A model generated the notes under the pieces. The model saw only the letters and a program-made list of their open reading frames with translations, did no database searches and was not told the origin of the DNA. From NCBI GenBank assembly GCA_003170115.1, contig PMZS01000027.1:1-18539 (forward strand): a DNA stretch of 18,539 bases, given 5' to 3'. This document shows, piece by piece, positions 5,087-13,106 of the stretch (position 1 is the stretch's first letter; each line of letters opens with the position of its first letter). The DNA comes from Spirochaetaceae bacterium (lineage in GTDB: Bacteria > Spirochaetota > Spirochaetia > SZUA-6 > Fen-1364). The position numbers and the translations under genes were made by a program.

Positions 5087-7066
5087 ATGGCTGACTCCGA
5101 GTCGCTTCAAGACTGCTGGAAACGTTTTGCGGTCCGGAAAGAAGAGATCCTCGGAGAAGCCATCAGGCCCTTCATTCTCGATTCCTGGCAGAGATCCAGG
5201 GCCTTTGGCATCGATCCGTATCGAAGCTGCGGCTGCATCAGCGTGGAGTCTCCTGAGCTGGCGCGACGGAAGACGCTCCGCGCGGACCTCCTCGAGGCCG
5301 CCGTTCCCTATCTGCACGAGCTGTACAAAATCATCAAGGGCAGCAGGTCTCTCATCACCCTGACCGACGAGGACGGCGTGGTTCTCGAGGTCGTAAGCGA
5401 CGAGGAGATTCGCGAAATGAAGAATTTCCCCCGCCAGGGAACGGTGCACACTGAGAGGGTGATTGGGACCAGCGGTATGGGGACTTCGCTTTCAATTGAC
5501 GGGCCGGTCCAGATACATGCGGAGGAACACTGGCTGCAGGACAATCACGGCTGGAGCTGCAATTCCTCCACGATCCACCGGGCGGGCAGGATTGTAGGAT
5601 GTCTGAACCTTTCATGTCCGCTTGAGAAGGGCAACGAACATTCACTTGGTCTCATCGTCGCGTCGGTGAATGCCATCGAGCGGGAGCTGGAGTTGACCGC
5701 CTCGCTCACGGAGAAACAGGGGCTTATCCAGCAGCAGAACGCTGTCCTTGAGCTCGTGGACACCGGCATCATACTCATCGATCGCCAGGGGGTGATCCTG
5801 AAAACCAACAGGATGGCACGTGACATCCTTCGAGTCGGATCGGACATGATCGGCCGTCCCGTTTCAGAGACCATCACCGCGGGTATCGATTTTCTCTCCC
5901 TCATGGCGGGTGAACATTCACTGAATGATCAGGAAACATCGGTCAAGTTGAATGGCAAGCAGGTCTACCTGTCCTTCTCCACCGCGCTGGTGCGGAGCGA
6001 ATCAGGCATCGAGGCGATGGTAATCCGTGTGCGCGAATCCAAAGCTATTTTGAAGATGGTGAACAGGATCACCGGGTCCCGTGCCATCTACACGTTCGAC
6101 GACATCACGGGCAATTCGACTGAGCTTCTGAAATGCATCAGCCTGGCGAAGATGGCCAACCGCAACAGTGCGAACGTCCTGATCCTGGGGGAGAGCGGAA
6201 CGGGAAAAGAGCTCTTCGCTCACGCCATCCACAACGACAGCAGCCGGAAAAACGGACCTTTCGTCGCAATCAACTGCGGGGCGCTCTCCCGGGACCTCAT
6301 CCAGAGCGAGCTCTTCGGCTACGAGGGAGGCGCCTTCACGGGCGCGAAGAAAGAGGGCAATCCCGGCAAGCTCGAGCTGGCGGACGGGGGCACGCTGTTT
6401 CTCGATGAGATCGGCGAGTTGCCCCTTGATGCACAGGTGAACCTTCTGCGCGTGCTGCAGACAGGTGAGGTGACCCGGCTGAGCGCAAAGCACCCCAAGT
6501 CGATCGATGTGCGGGTGATCACGGCCACGAATAAGGACGTCTATCGGGCTGTCGAAGAGAAGACGTTCAGGGACGACCTCTTCTACCGGATCAACATTTT
6601 CGCTCTGAAGCTGCCGGCGCTTCGGGAACGTGTCGGCGACATTCGTACTCTCGCGAACATCTTCCTGAAGAAATTTTCCCGTGATATGAGAAAGACCTTT
6701 CTCGGCATCGACGAGGAAGTCTACGCAATTTTCGATCGGTACAGCTGGCCGGGCAACATTCGTGAGCTTGCGAACGTCATGGACCGGGCCATCGCGGTGA
6801 CGGAGACTTCCTGGATCAGCGTATGCGACCTTCCCGCAGCCCTGCAAAACATTGCGCAGAACAGGCCGGAGCCCCCGCATGCCGACCCGGCGTCTGGCTC
6901 CAGGGGCAAAAACATCAGCGAGCTGGAGCACGACTGTCTGCTCGACCTGTTGACTGAGACGGGCGGGAACTTACGTGAAGTTGCCCGGAGAATGGGCGTT
7001 GCGCGTAGCACTGTCTATAATAAATTGAAGAGCCTGGGGATTCCCATTCATCAGTATCGCAAGTAG
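5087..7066 (+). CDS. Sigma-54-dependent transcriptional activator, AcoR/DhaR-like (GAF-PAS-AAA+-Fis)
   Basis: Enhancer-binding protein that hydrolyses ATP to open RpoN promoters, 659 residues from ATG 5087; an in-frame ATG at 5069 is the alternative, and neither has a clear Shine-Dalgarno. Order: an N-terminal segment with the SWQRSRAFGIDP motif typical of AcoR-type proteins, a GAF-like ligand domain (about 65-200), a PAS-like domain (about 225-330), and an AAA+ domain. The AAA+ domain has Walker A GESGTGKE (368-375), an intact GAFTGA sigma-54 contact loop (415-420), Walker B LFLDEIGELP (D440-E441) and FRDDLFYRIN carrying the arginine-finger region. The C-terminus is a Fis-type HTH (NLREVARRMGVARSTVYNKL). 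No receiver domain is present, so it probably senses a small molecule, plausibly a pathway sugar, through GAF or PAS. The palindrome 7 bp after its stop and the one at 3629 are its likely sites, making it the common activator of the dehydrogenase gene and the operon from 7234. Confidence 0.95.
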   Translation: MADSESLQDCWKRFAVRKEEILGEAIRPFILDSWQRSRAFGIDPYRSCGCISVESPELARRKTLRADLLEAAVPYLHELYKIIKGSRSLITLTDEDGVVLEVVSDEEIREMKNFPRQGTVHTERVIGTSGMGTSLSIDGPVQIHAEEHWLQDNHGWSCNSSTIHRAGRIVGCLNLSCPLEKGNEHSLGLIVASVNAIERELELTASLTEKQGLIQQQNAVLELVDTGIILIDRQGVILKTNRMARDILRVGSDMIGRPVSETITAGIDFLSLMAGEHSLNDQETSVKLNGKQVYLSFSTALVRSESGIEAMVIRVRESKAILKMVNRITGSRAIYTFDDITGNSTELLKCISLAKMANRNSANVLILGESGTGKELFAHAIHNDSSRKNGPFVAINCGALSRDLIQSELFGYEGGAFTGAKKEGNPGKLELADGGTLFLDEIGELPLDAQVNLLRVLQTGEVTRLSAKHPKSIDVRVITATNKDVYRAVEEKTFRDDLFYRINIFALKLPALRERVGDIRTLANIFLKKFSRDMRKTFLGIDEEVYAIFDRYSWPGNIRELANVMDRAIAVTETSWISVCDLPAALQNIAQNRPEPPHADPASGSRGKNISELEHDCLLDLLTETGGNLREVARRMGVARSTVYNKLKSLGIPIHQYRK

Positions 7067-7072
7067 GATATC

Positions 7073-7096
7073 TGGACATGTCGCGAGACATGTCCA
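7073..7096. promoter_or_regulatory. Palindromic upstream activator site 2
   Basis: A perfect 10-bp-arm palindrome: TGGACATGTC, GCGA, GACATGTCCA. It shares the GGACATGT...ACATGTCC arms and spacing with the site at 3629-3652 and is centred 109.5 bp before the -12 C of the promoter at 7180. It begins 7 bp after the regulator stop codon. Confidence 0.8.
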
Positions 7097-7140
7097 GAAA
7101 GACTACAGGCAAGCTGCCCAAGAGCCCATAATTCTGCCTT

Positions 7141-7157
7141 GAAAGTGCCAGAAAAAC
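7141..7157 (+). promoter_or_regulatory. Conserved block between activator site and promoter, copy 2
   Basis: GAAAGTGCCAGAAAAAC, 15 of 17 positions identical to 3696-3712 and at nearly the same distance from the promoter, while the surrounding spacer sequence is largely unalike. Confidence 0.4.
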
Positions 7158-7179
7158 ACCGGGTTTCCCGGTTTTGGAT

Positions 7180-7195
7180 TGGCATGTGTCTTGCA
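7180..7195 (+). promoter_or_regulatory. Sigma-54 promoter of the CUT2/Entner-Doudoroff operon
   Basis: TGGCATG, 4 bp, TTGCA with GG (7181-7182) and GC (7193-7194) 10 bp apart. The predicted start is near 7206. An AAGGAGG ribosome site (7219-7225) precedes the ATG at 7234. Confidence 0.85.
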
Positions 7196-7233
7196 TATAC
7201 CATGATATCACTCATTTCAAGGAGGTCTTCGAT

Positions 7234-8298
7234 ATGAAGCACAGGCTCACTTTCTGTGCGGTGTGTGTGCTCTTGGCGGGAATGCTCTTTGCAGGGCAAC
7301 TTTTTGCCGCAGGACAGGGCGAAGGCAATACGGCCGGCACGACGCTCGTCACCTCGATCAGGGGCCTTGACAATCCGTACCACGCCAACTACGCGGTCGG
7401 TGCAAAGGCGCTCGGCGAGCTGCTGAAGCTCCCCGTCGACGTGTTGTCCACTGAGGGCAACAGTCAGAAGGGGATTTCTGACGTGAGGGCGGAGGTGGCC
7501 AAGACTGGCGGGAACATGGTACTCAGCATCGATCCCAACCAGGCGCCGGACGTGGTCCCCATCGCCAAGATTTTGGAAGACGCGAAGGTCTATTGGGTGA
7601 ACTGGTGGAACAAGCCGGATGACGTGAAGGTGACCACCTACAAGTACTGGGTCGCCAACATCACCTTCGACAGCGTCGGCACCGGATATTTCAACGCCAC
7701 CCAGCTCTTCAAGGCTTTCAAGACGCCGGGCAAGGGCAAGATCATTGCCCTCCAGGGGCAGCTTGCCAACAACGCCGCCGTCGGGCGGTTCCAGGGCCTG
7801 CAGAAGGCCCTCAAGGAGAACCCGGACGTCGAGCTGGTGCAATGGGAAGCAGGAGACTGGGACAGGACGAAGGGATACAACCTTACAAAGTCCATGCTCG
7901 TCGCCCACCCCGACATCGATGGCATCTGGTCCGCCAACGACGAGATGGCAATGGGAGCCCTTCAGGCACTGAAGGAGAAGGGTCTTGACGGAAAGATTCC
8001 CCTGACAGGAACCGACGGCATTCCCGAAATATTCGATGCCATCAAGGCCGGCTACGTGACCTCGACGGTCATGCAGGACGCGAAATACCAGTCTCAGCTT
8101 GGGCTCTCAATGGCGCTGGCGGCAAAGTCCGGCAAGCTCAACGTGGCATCCATGCCAGCCAATCACCGATCCTTCATGATCCCCGGCACGCAGGTGACCC
8201 GAGAGAACGTGGACAAGGTCGTGAACGAATTCATCAAGAACACTCCGAAATACGACCTGAGCGACTTTTTCTCCCGCTGGGTGGCCGAGGCTCCATAG
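7234..8298 (+). CDS. CUT2 sugar-binding protein (RbsB-type, Peripla_BP_4)
   Basis: Periplasmic binding protein of the ribose/xylose class, 354 residues, first gene of the nine-gene operon. ATG 7234 is preceded by AAGGAGG at 8 nt; upstream in-frame codons lie between promoter and RBS and are not coding. A type I signal peptide is clear (MKHRLTFCAVCVLLAGMLFA..., cleavage likely after GQLFA at about residue 25); no lipobox is seen. The mature part shows the two-lobe pattern of the family: an early NPYHANYAVGAKAL segment, then IDPNQAPDVVPIAK. The later ANDEMAMGALQALKEKG and LTGTDGIPEIFDAIKAG segments are hallmark hinge and ligand-site stretches. It is directly behind the sigma-54 promoter and followed by a hairpin-containing gap, consistent with high expression. 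The ligand is unknown; the downstream enzymes suggest a sugar acid or rare sugar. Confidence 0.93.
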   Translation: MKHRLTFCAVCVLLAGMLFAGQLFAAGQGEGNTAGTTLVTSIRGLDNPYHANYAVGAKALGELLKLPVDVLSTEGNSQKGISDVRAEVAKTGGNMVLSIDPNQAPDVVPIAKILEDAKVYWVNWWNKPDDVKVTTYKYWVANITFDSVGTGYFNATQLFKAFKTPGKGKIIALQGQLANNAAVGRFQGLQKALKENPDVELVQWEAGDWDRTKGYNLTKSMLVAHPDIDGIWSANDEMAMGALQALKEKGLDGKIPLTGTDGIPEIFDAIKAGYVTSTVMQDAKYQSQLGLSMALAAKSGKLNVASMPANHRSFMIPGTQVTRENVDKVVNEFIKNTPKYDLSDFFSRWVAEAP

Positions 8299-8323
8299 AC
8301 TTCTCCCGTCAGGTGTGATAGTT

Positions 8324-8362
8324 GCCTCCATGTGGTCGGCCTTTGCGCGGCCGCGTGGAGGC
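8324..8362 (+). promoter_or_regulatory. Intercistronic hairpin between binding protein and permease genes
   Basis: GCCTCCATGTGG (8324-8335) pairs with CCGCGTGGAGGC (8351-8362) over 12 bp with two G-U pairs. A smaller bulged stem (GGCG T CCC / GGG CGCC) follows around 8376-8396. No T-run. It occupies the same place as the hairpin at 571-600 in the CUT1 operon and probably tunes binding protein versus membrane component expression. Confidence 0.5.
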
Positions 8363-8420
8363 CTCATTAACATGCGGCGTCCCCACGGAGGGCGCCTCAC
8401 TGCAAAGGAGAAGCCCGCGG

Positions 8421-9452
8421 ATGACGTTGGAAGGTGGTGCGAGGAAGAGCGTCATGGTGGCAAATGGGAATGTGTCAGGCCCCCTCGCTCGCGCCTGGAG
8501 GGGCCTGCAGAAGACAGGAGTTGCGGGCCAGATCGTCTGCCTGGTCATCGTGATGAGCATTTTCGCTATTGGAACGCGAGGTAAGTATCTTTCCTGGGAC
8601 AATCTCCAGGTAATTCTCAGCCTCGCGGGGATCCCCGCCATTCTCGCCATCGGTGTTCACCAGACCATCGTGCTGGGAGGGATTGACCTCTCAGTGGAAG
8701 GCGTAGCGGGAATGTGCATCGTATTCGTGGGACTGCTTCTTAAAAACAAGCTGAACACGAACGATGTCGGACTCTGGATTGTTCCCGTCGTGATGGGGGC
8801 GGGAGGAATCGCCGGGTTCCTGAATGGGCTTGTAATCACTCGGCTGAGGATCCCCTCTTTCATCAGCACTCTCGGGCTGAGCTGGATCCTCGCGGGAATT
8901 GCCGTATACATCAACAAGGCGACGACCGTCCCTTTGCTGGATACTCAGATTCAAGGAATCGTCAATGGGAGTTTCCTGGGGATTCCGTTCATCGCCCTGA
9001 TCGCCCTTGGATTGGCCCTGCTCATGCAGACTGTCCAGGACAAGACCCGTTTCGGGGGGTACGTCTATGCCATCGGCGGCGACGAGCAGCTCGCCCAACA
9101 GGCTGGTGTCCGTGTGAACAGGATCAAAATCATGGTTTTCGTCATTGCCGGCGTCTTCTACGGGCTCACAGCCCTGGCCCTCTGCACCCAGCTGGGCAGC
9201 GCGCACCCGCGAACCGGAAGCAATATTCTTTTTCCCGCCATCACGGCGGTTGCCGTTGGCGGAGTCGCCCTGACGGGCGGGATCGGCGGGGCGAAAAACG
9301 CGGCGCTGGGCGCGCTGATCGTCACTGCCTTGAACGAGGGCCTGGTCCTCATGTCGGTGAGCCCCTACGTCCAGCAGGCGGTGAACGGGATAGTTCTGAT
9401 CGCCGCAGTGGCCCTGACGATAGACCGCAGGAAGCTGGGCTTCATCAAGTGA
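8421..9452 (+). CDS. CUT2 sugar ABC transporter permease (RbsC-like), first copy
   Basis: Inner-membrane permease of the ribose-type transporter, 343 residues from ATG 8421, which has AAAGGAG about 10 nt before it; an ATG at 8457 is a weaker alternative. Multiple hydrophobic helices are visible. Family motifs are GGIDLSVEG after the second membrane segment, NGLVITRLRIPSFISTLG, and VGGVALTGGIGGAKNAALGA near the end. The stop overlaps a GTG of the next frame. A second RbsC-like permease is encoded after the ATPase (11035-12030), so the pore is probably a heterodimer, unlike RbsC, which works as a homodimer. The N-terminus of about 30 residues is hydrophilic and not conserved. Confidence 0.93.
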   Translation: MTLEGGARKSVMVANGNVSGPLARAWRGLQKTGVAGQIVCLVIVMSIFAIGTRGKYLSWDNLQVILSLAGIPAILAIGVHQTIVLGGIDLSVEGVAGMCIVFVGLLLKNKLNTNDVGLWIVPVVMGAGGIAGFLNGLVITRLRIPSFISTLGLSWILAGIAVYINKATTVPLLDTQIQGIVNGSFLGIPFIALIALGLALLMQTVQDKTRFGGYVYAIGGDEQLAQQAGVRVNRIKIMVFVIAGVFYGLTALALCTQLGSAHPRTGSNILFPAITAVAVGGVALTGGIGGAKNAALGALIVTALNEGLVLMSVSPYVQQAVNGIVLIAAVALTIDRRKLGFIK

Positions 9453-9466
9453 CGCAGGGAAAAAAC

Positions 9467-11008
9467 ATGAACGATATCGGCAGCTCAACGAATTCCGAAG
9501 TCACCCTCGCATTGACGGGGGTCAGCAAGGTATTCCCCGGCGTGGTCGCGCTGGACAAGGTGGACTTCTCCCTGCACTCGCATGAGATCGTTGGCCTGGT
9601 GGGGGAAAACGGAGCGGGCAAATCGACTCTCATGAAGATCATGATCGGGGTCTCCCAGCCGGATGAAGGGACCATCAGCCGGGACGGCATACTGATCTCG
9701 CCGAAGGATCCCAGTGACGCGATCCGGCACGGCATCGGCATGGTCTTCCAGGAGGGCACTCTGGTGCCCAACCTTTCGATAATGAGAAATCTCTTTCTTT
9801 GTCACGAGCCCGGATTTCAGAAGCTGGGCTTTCTCTCGCGGCGGGCGATGCGCGAAGCTGCCTCGAGGCTTATGGAGGAGGTGAAGGTCAGCGCGGATGT
9901 GGAAACATCGATTTCGGACGTGAGCCCAGCCGAGAGGCAGATGGTGGAGATTGCACGCCTTCTGTGGCTCTCCCGGCTTTACGGCCAGAAGCACCCTGTT
10001 CTGATTCTGGATGAGCCGACCACCGTCCTCAACGACGGCGAGCGGACGATACTTTTCGACATACTTCGCAATATCAAAAAAGAAGCATCCGTGATCCTCA
10101 TTTCCCACCGGTTGCAGGAAATCGTCGAAAACACCGACCGCATCGTCGTGTTGAAGGACGGAAAGAACGTCACCGAGTTGCCCTCGGCCAACGCCCGCAT
10201 CTCGGAGATTGAACAGCTGATGGTGGGCCACACCTTTTCCGCCGACCGCTACCGGGAGGATGAGCAAACGCCGGCGGGTGCTGAGGAAGTCCTCCGGGTC
10301 GAGAACCTCGGCAGGAGGGGCGCCTTCGAGCCGATCAGCTTCGTCATCAGAAAGGGTGAGATCGTGAGCCTTGTCGGTCTCGTCGGCTCCGGCAAGGAAG
10401 AGGTGTGCCGGTGCATCAACGGGTTGGAGAATGCCGATACGGGTGCCGTCTTCCTGAAAGGGAAAAAGCTGCTCATGGGTTCTCCCAACGGCGCAGTCCG
10501 CGCGGGCGTCGGGCATATTCCTATCGATCGCCGAAATGACGGACTTGCGCTGGGGATGAGCGTAGCGGAGAACGTCAACCTCCTGGTGATGAATCGCCTC
10601 AAGGTCTGGGGCTTTGTAAGCCCGCCGCGTGAACGAAAAAACGCCAAGGTGTGGGTGGAGGAATGCCGGATCAAGACTCCGTCCCTTGGCACGATGTGCG
10701 CCAATCTGAGCGGCGGCAACCAGCAGAAGACCGTAATCGCCAAATGGCTCAGTTCGAAAGTTTCCCTCCTGATCCTTGATCATCCGACCCGGGGCGTTGA
10801 TGTCGGGGCGAAGGAGGAAATATTCCGGCTCATCCGCAAACTGGCCCGGGAAGGCATCGCCATGCTCATCATGAGCGACACCCTGGAGGAAGACATCGGA
10901 TTGAGCAACCGGATGCTGATCATGAAGGACGGCCGGTTCGTCAAAGAGATGGCCTGCCCGCCGGGGAAGAAGCCCGGCCCGCGGGACATCATCGACGCCA
11001 TCGTGTAA
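9467..11008 (+). CDS. CUT2 sugar ABC transporter double ATPase (RbsA/MglA-like)
   Basis: Cytoplasmic energy-coupling subunit with two fused nucleotide-binding domains, 513 residues from ATG 9467 (AGGGAA ribosome site; the GTG at 9449 overlapping the permease stop is an alternative). The first domain has a full Walker A GENGAGKST (46-54) and Walker B LILDEP, with a weak signature SPAERQMVEI. The second has a degenerate Walker A (LVGSGKEEVC), as usual in the family, and a full signature LSGGNQQK. Its Walker B reads LILDHPTRGVDVG, so the catalytic Glu is replaced by His (H439, codon 10781-10783). The composite site formed by the first Walker motifs and the second signature looks competent; the other site is probably non-hydrolytic. 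It sits between two permease genes and abuts the second as TAATG. Confidence 0.94.
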   Translation: MNDIGSSTNSEVTLALTGVSKVFPGVVALDKVDFSLHSHEIVGLVGENGAGKSTLMKIMIGVSQPDEGTISRDGILISPKDPSDAIRHGIGMVFQEGTLVPNLSIMRNLFLCHEPGFQKLGFLSRRAMREAASRLMEEVKVSADVETSISDVSPAERQMVEIARLLWLSRLYGQKHPVLILDEPTTVLNDGERTILFDILRNIKKEASVILISHRLQEIVENTDRIVVLKDGKNVTELPSANARISEIEQLMVGHTFSADRYREDEQTPAGAEEVLRVENLGRRGAFEPISFVIRKGEIVSLVGLVGSGKEEVCRCINGLENADTGAVFLKGKKLLMGSPNGAVRAGVGHIPIDRRNDGLALGMSVAENVNLLVMNRLKVWGFVSPPRERKNAKVWVEECRIKTPSLGTMCANLSGGNQQKTVIAKWLSSKVSLLILDHPTRGVDVGAKEEIFRLIRKLAREGIAMLIMSDTLEEDIGLSNRMLIMKDGRFVKEMACPPGKKPGPRDIIDAIV

Positions 11009-11034
11009 TGACCGCAAGGCAAAGGAGCAGGGAC

Positions 11035-12030
11035 GTGACGGAGAAGAAGACTGCGGTTGCAGGCGAGGGTCCGGGCACCGCCGCTGCGCGTAGGGGGAGA
11101 CTTCGCATTCCGACTCTCTCCTATGCTGTCGCGCTATTGTTCCTCGTCGGCCTGGTATTTTCCCTTGGGAATGGCAATTTCATCACCGGGTACAACCTGA
11201 GTACGATAATCAGCTACGCTGTTCTGCTTTTGCTCGTCGGCCTGGGCCAGATGTGTGCCATCCTTGTCGGCGGGATCGATCTTTCCGTTGGCGGGGTGAT
11301 GTCCTTCGTTTCAGTGTCTTTCGTCATCGTCGTGCAGGTCATCGGGTACTGGGCCTACCCATTGTTCATCCTCGTGGGGATCCTGGTGGGCTATCTGAAC
11401 GGCATTCTGCTCACGAGGATAAGGATCCCTTCGTTCATCGCCACCCTTGGCACGGGAGGCATTTTCATGAGTCTCGCCATGATCGTCGCCCCAGTGCCGG
11501 TCAACGTGCCCACACCCAAGTGGGGGTATCTGGACATCTTCAACGGCACTTTTCTGGGCATCAGCAATGTCATTTTCATCGGGCTCCTCGTTTTCCTTCT
11601 GTATTTCGCAATCCTGCGATTCACCGCGGTGGGGCGGAACATCTACTACGTCGGCAGCAACATCAAGATGTCCTGGATGTCCGGGATCAACATCGCCAGG
11701 ACCCGCAACTTCGCCTTCATTCTCTCGGGGACGGGCGCGGCTCTTGCGGGGATCATGGTTTCGGCGGTCCAGTACGGATGCAATCCGTACGTCGGGTCTT
11801 CGTACATCCTGCCCTCCATTGCCGCCGTCGTCGTGGGGGGGACTGCGCTCACAGGTGGAACAGGCGGGGCGTTCAACACGCTGTTCGGAGCACTCATCAT
11901 GAGCGTGCTGCAGAACGGCATGAATGTCGTGGGAGTAGACCAATACTTCCAGCAGAGCATTCTGGGGATGATGATCATTGTCAGCGTCGCGTTGACCTTT
12001 GATCGAAGCAAGACCCCGGTGATCAAGTGA
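11035..12030 (+). CDS. CUT2 sugar ABC transporter permease (RbsC-like), second copy
   Basis: Second ribose-type permease, 331 residues from GTG 11035, which has AAAGGAG 7 nt upstream. The alternative ATG 11008, overlapping the ATPase stop as TAATG, adds 9 residues but has no Shine-Dalgarno. Motifs: VGGIDLSVGG, YLNGILLTRIRIPSFIATLG, VVVGGTALTGGTGGAFNTLF. It is clearly paralogous to the product of 8421-9452 but quite diverged from it, supporting a heterodimeric channel. The C-terminus (ALTFDRSKTPVIK) aligns with the other permease's ALTIDRRKLGFIK. Followed 16 nt later by the reductase gene, with no terminator. Confidence 0.92.
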   Translation: MTEKKTAVAGEGPGTAAARRGRLRIPTLSYAVALLFLVGLVFSLGNGNFITGYNLSTIISYAVLLLLVGLGQMCAILVGGIDLSVGGVMSFVSVSFVIVVQVIGYWAYPLFILVGILVGYLNGILLTRIRIPSFIATLGTGGIFMSLAMIVAPVPVNVPTPKWGYLDIFNGTFLGISNVIFIGLLVFLLYFAILRFTAVGRNIYYVGSNIKMSWMSGINIARTRNFAFILSGTGAALAGIMVSAVQYGCNPYVGSSYILPSIAAVVVGGTALTGGTGGAFNTLFGALIMSVLQNGMNVVGVDQYFQQSILGMMIIVSVALTFDRSKTPVIK

Positions 12031-12046
12031 ATCGAGGAACGGAGAG

Positions 12047-13081
12047 ATGAGCGAATATCAGCCTTCGACAGCCCGCTACAATTCAATGGTGTACCGAAGG
12101 TGCGGAAAAAGTGGCCTGCGGATACCGGCCCTCTCCCTGGGTCTCTGGCACAACTTCGGAGGCACTACGCCGGTGGAGCAGGCGCGGCGGTTGATTTTCC
12201 GCGCCTTCGACCTCGGAATCACGCATTTCGATCTTGCCAACAACTACGGATCACCCCCGGGGTCCGCAGAGGAGAACTTCGGCAGGATTCTCTCCCGCAA
12301 TTTCGCCGGCCATCGGGACGAGCTGATCATCTCCACCAAGGCTGGTTACCTCATGTGGCCCGGACCTTACGGAGAATGGGGCTCGCGAAAACACCTGCTT
12401 GCAAGCCTCGATCAGAGCCTGAGAAGAATGGGGCTCGAATACGTCGATATCTTCTATTCCCACCGCCTGGATCCTGATACGCCGCTGGAGGAAATCCTTG
12501 GGGCACTTCACACCGCGGTCCAGCGGGGAAAGGCGTTGTATGCCGGCGTCTCGTCCTACTCAGCAGAAATGACCCGCAACGCAGCCGCGATGCTCCGATC
12601 AATGGGGACTCCGTGTACGATCCATCAGCCCTCCTACTCGATGTTGAACAGGTGGGTGGAGAAAGGGCTTCTGGACGTCCTGGGTGAGGAGGGGATCGGC
12701 TGCATCGCCTTCTCTCCGCTGGCGCAGGGCATGCTCTCCGACAGGTACCTGGCCGGCGTGCCGGCCGGCACGCGGGCCGCGACGCAGGGAACTGCACTCG
12801 ACAGGAAGCTGCTCACGGAAGAGAATCTCCGTCACATCCGGGCGCTCAACGCAATCGCGAGGATGCGGGGGCAAAGCCTTCCACAAATGGCGCTGGCCTG
12901 GATCCTGCGCGACCCTCGCGTGACCTCCGCGTTGGTGGGCGCGAGCAGCCCTGAACAGCTGACGGAAAACGTCGCGGCCCTCTCGAACCTGCGATTCACA
13001 ACCGAGGAGCTTGCCCGCATTGATAAGGATGCCGTTGAGGGCGGCATCAATCTCTGGGCGCAATCGAGTGAGGCCGGCTGA
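12047..13081 (+). CDS. gpr: L-glyceraldehyde-3-phosphate reductase-like aldo/keto reductase (YghZ/Gpr)
   Basis: NADPH-dependent aldo/keto reductase, 344 residues, with GGAG just before ATG 12047. It is strikingly close to E. coli YghZ over its whole length: CGKSGLRIPALSLGLWHNFG, then FDLGITHFDLANNYG, PPGSAEENFGR, LIISTKAG, LLASLDQSLRRMGLEYVDIF and the ending NLW near the C-terminus. The catalytic tetrad is present: D62, Y67, K98 and H139 (YSHR). YghZ reduces L-glyceraldehyde 3-phosphate, and also methylglyoxal, so here it could deal with an aldolase product of the L series or reduce another phosphorylated or free aldehyde of the pathway. It is the first catabolic gene after the transporter genes. 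The family assignment is very secure; the physiological substrate in this operon is inferred. Confidence 0.88.
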   Translation: MSEYQPSTARYNSMVYRRCGKSGLRIPALSLGLWHNFGGTTPVEQARRLIFRAFDLGITHFDLANNYGSPPGSAEENFGRILSRNFAGHRDELIISTKAGYLMWPGPYGEWGSRKHLLASLDQSLRRMGLEYVDIFYSHRLDPDTPLEEILGALHTAVQRGKALYAGVSSYSAEMTRNAAAMLRSMGTPCTIHQPSYSMLNRWVEKGLLDVLGEEGIGCIAFSPLAQGMLSDRYLAGVPAGTRAATQGTALDRKLLTEENLRHIRALNAIARMRGQSLPQMALAWILRDPRVTSALVGASSPEQLTENVAALSNLRFTTEELARIDKDAVEGGINLWAQSSEAG

Positions 13082-13106
13082 GGCCGTACCCCAGGAGGAA
13101 AACAAC

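Noticed and set aside
6002..6931. 309-codon - strand frame inside the regulator gene
   Set aside because: Antisense shadow of the AAA+ region, which carries all expected motifs on the + strand.
9485..11017. 510-codon - strand frame opposite the double ATPase
   Set aside because: Long only because of high GC and codon structure; the + strand encodes a complete RbsA-type protein with Walker and signature motifs.
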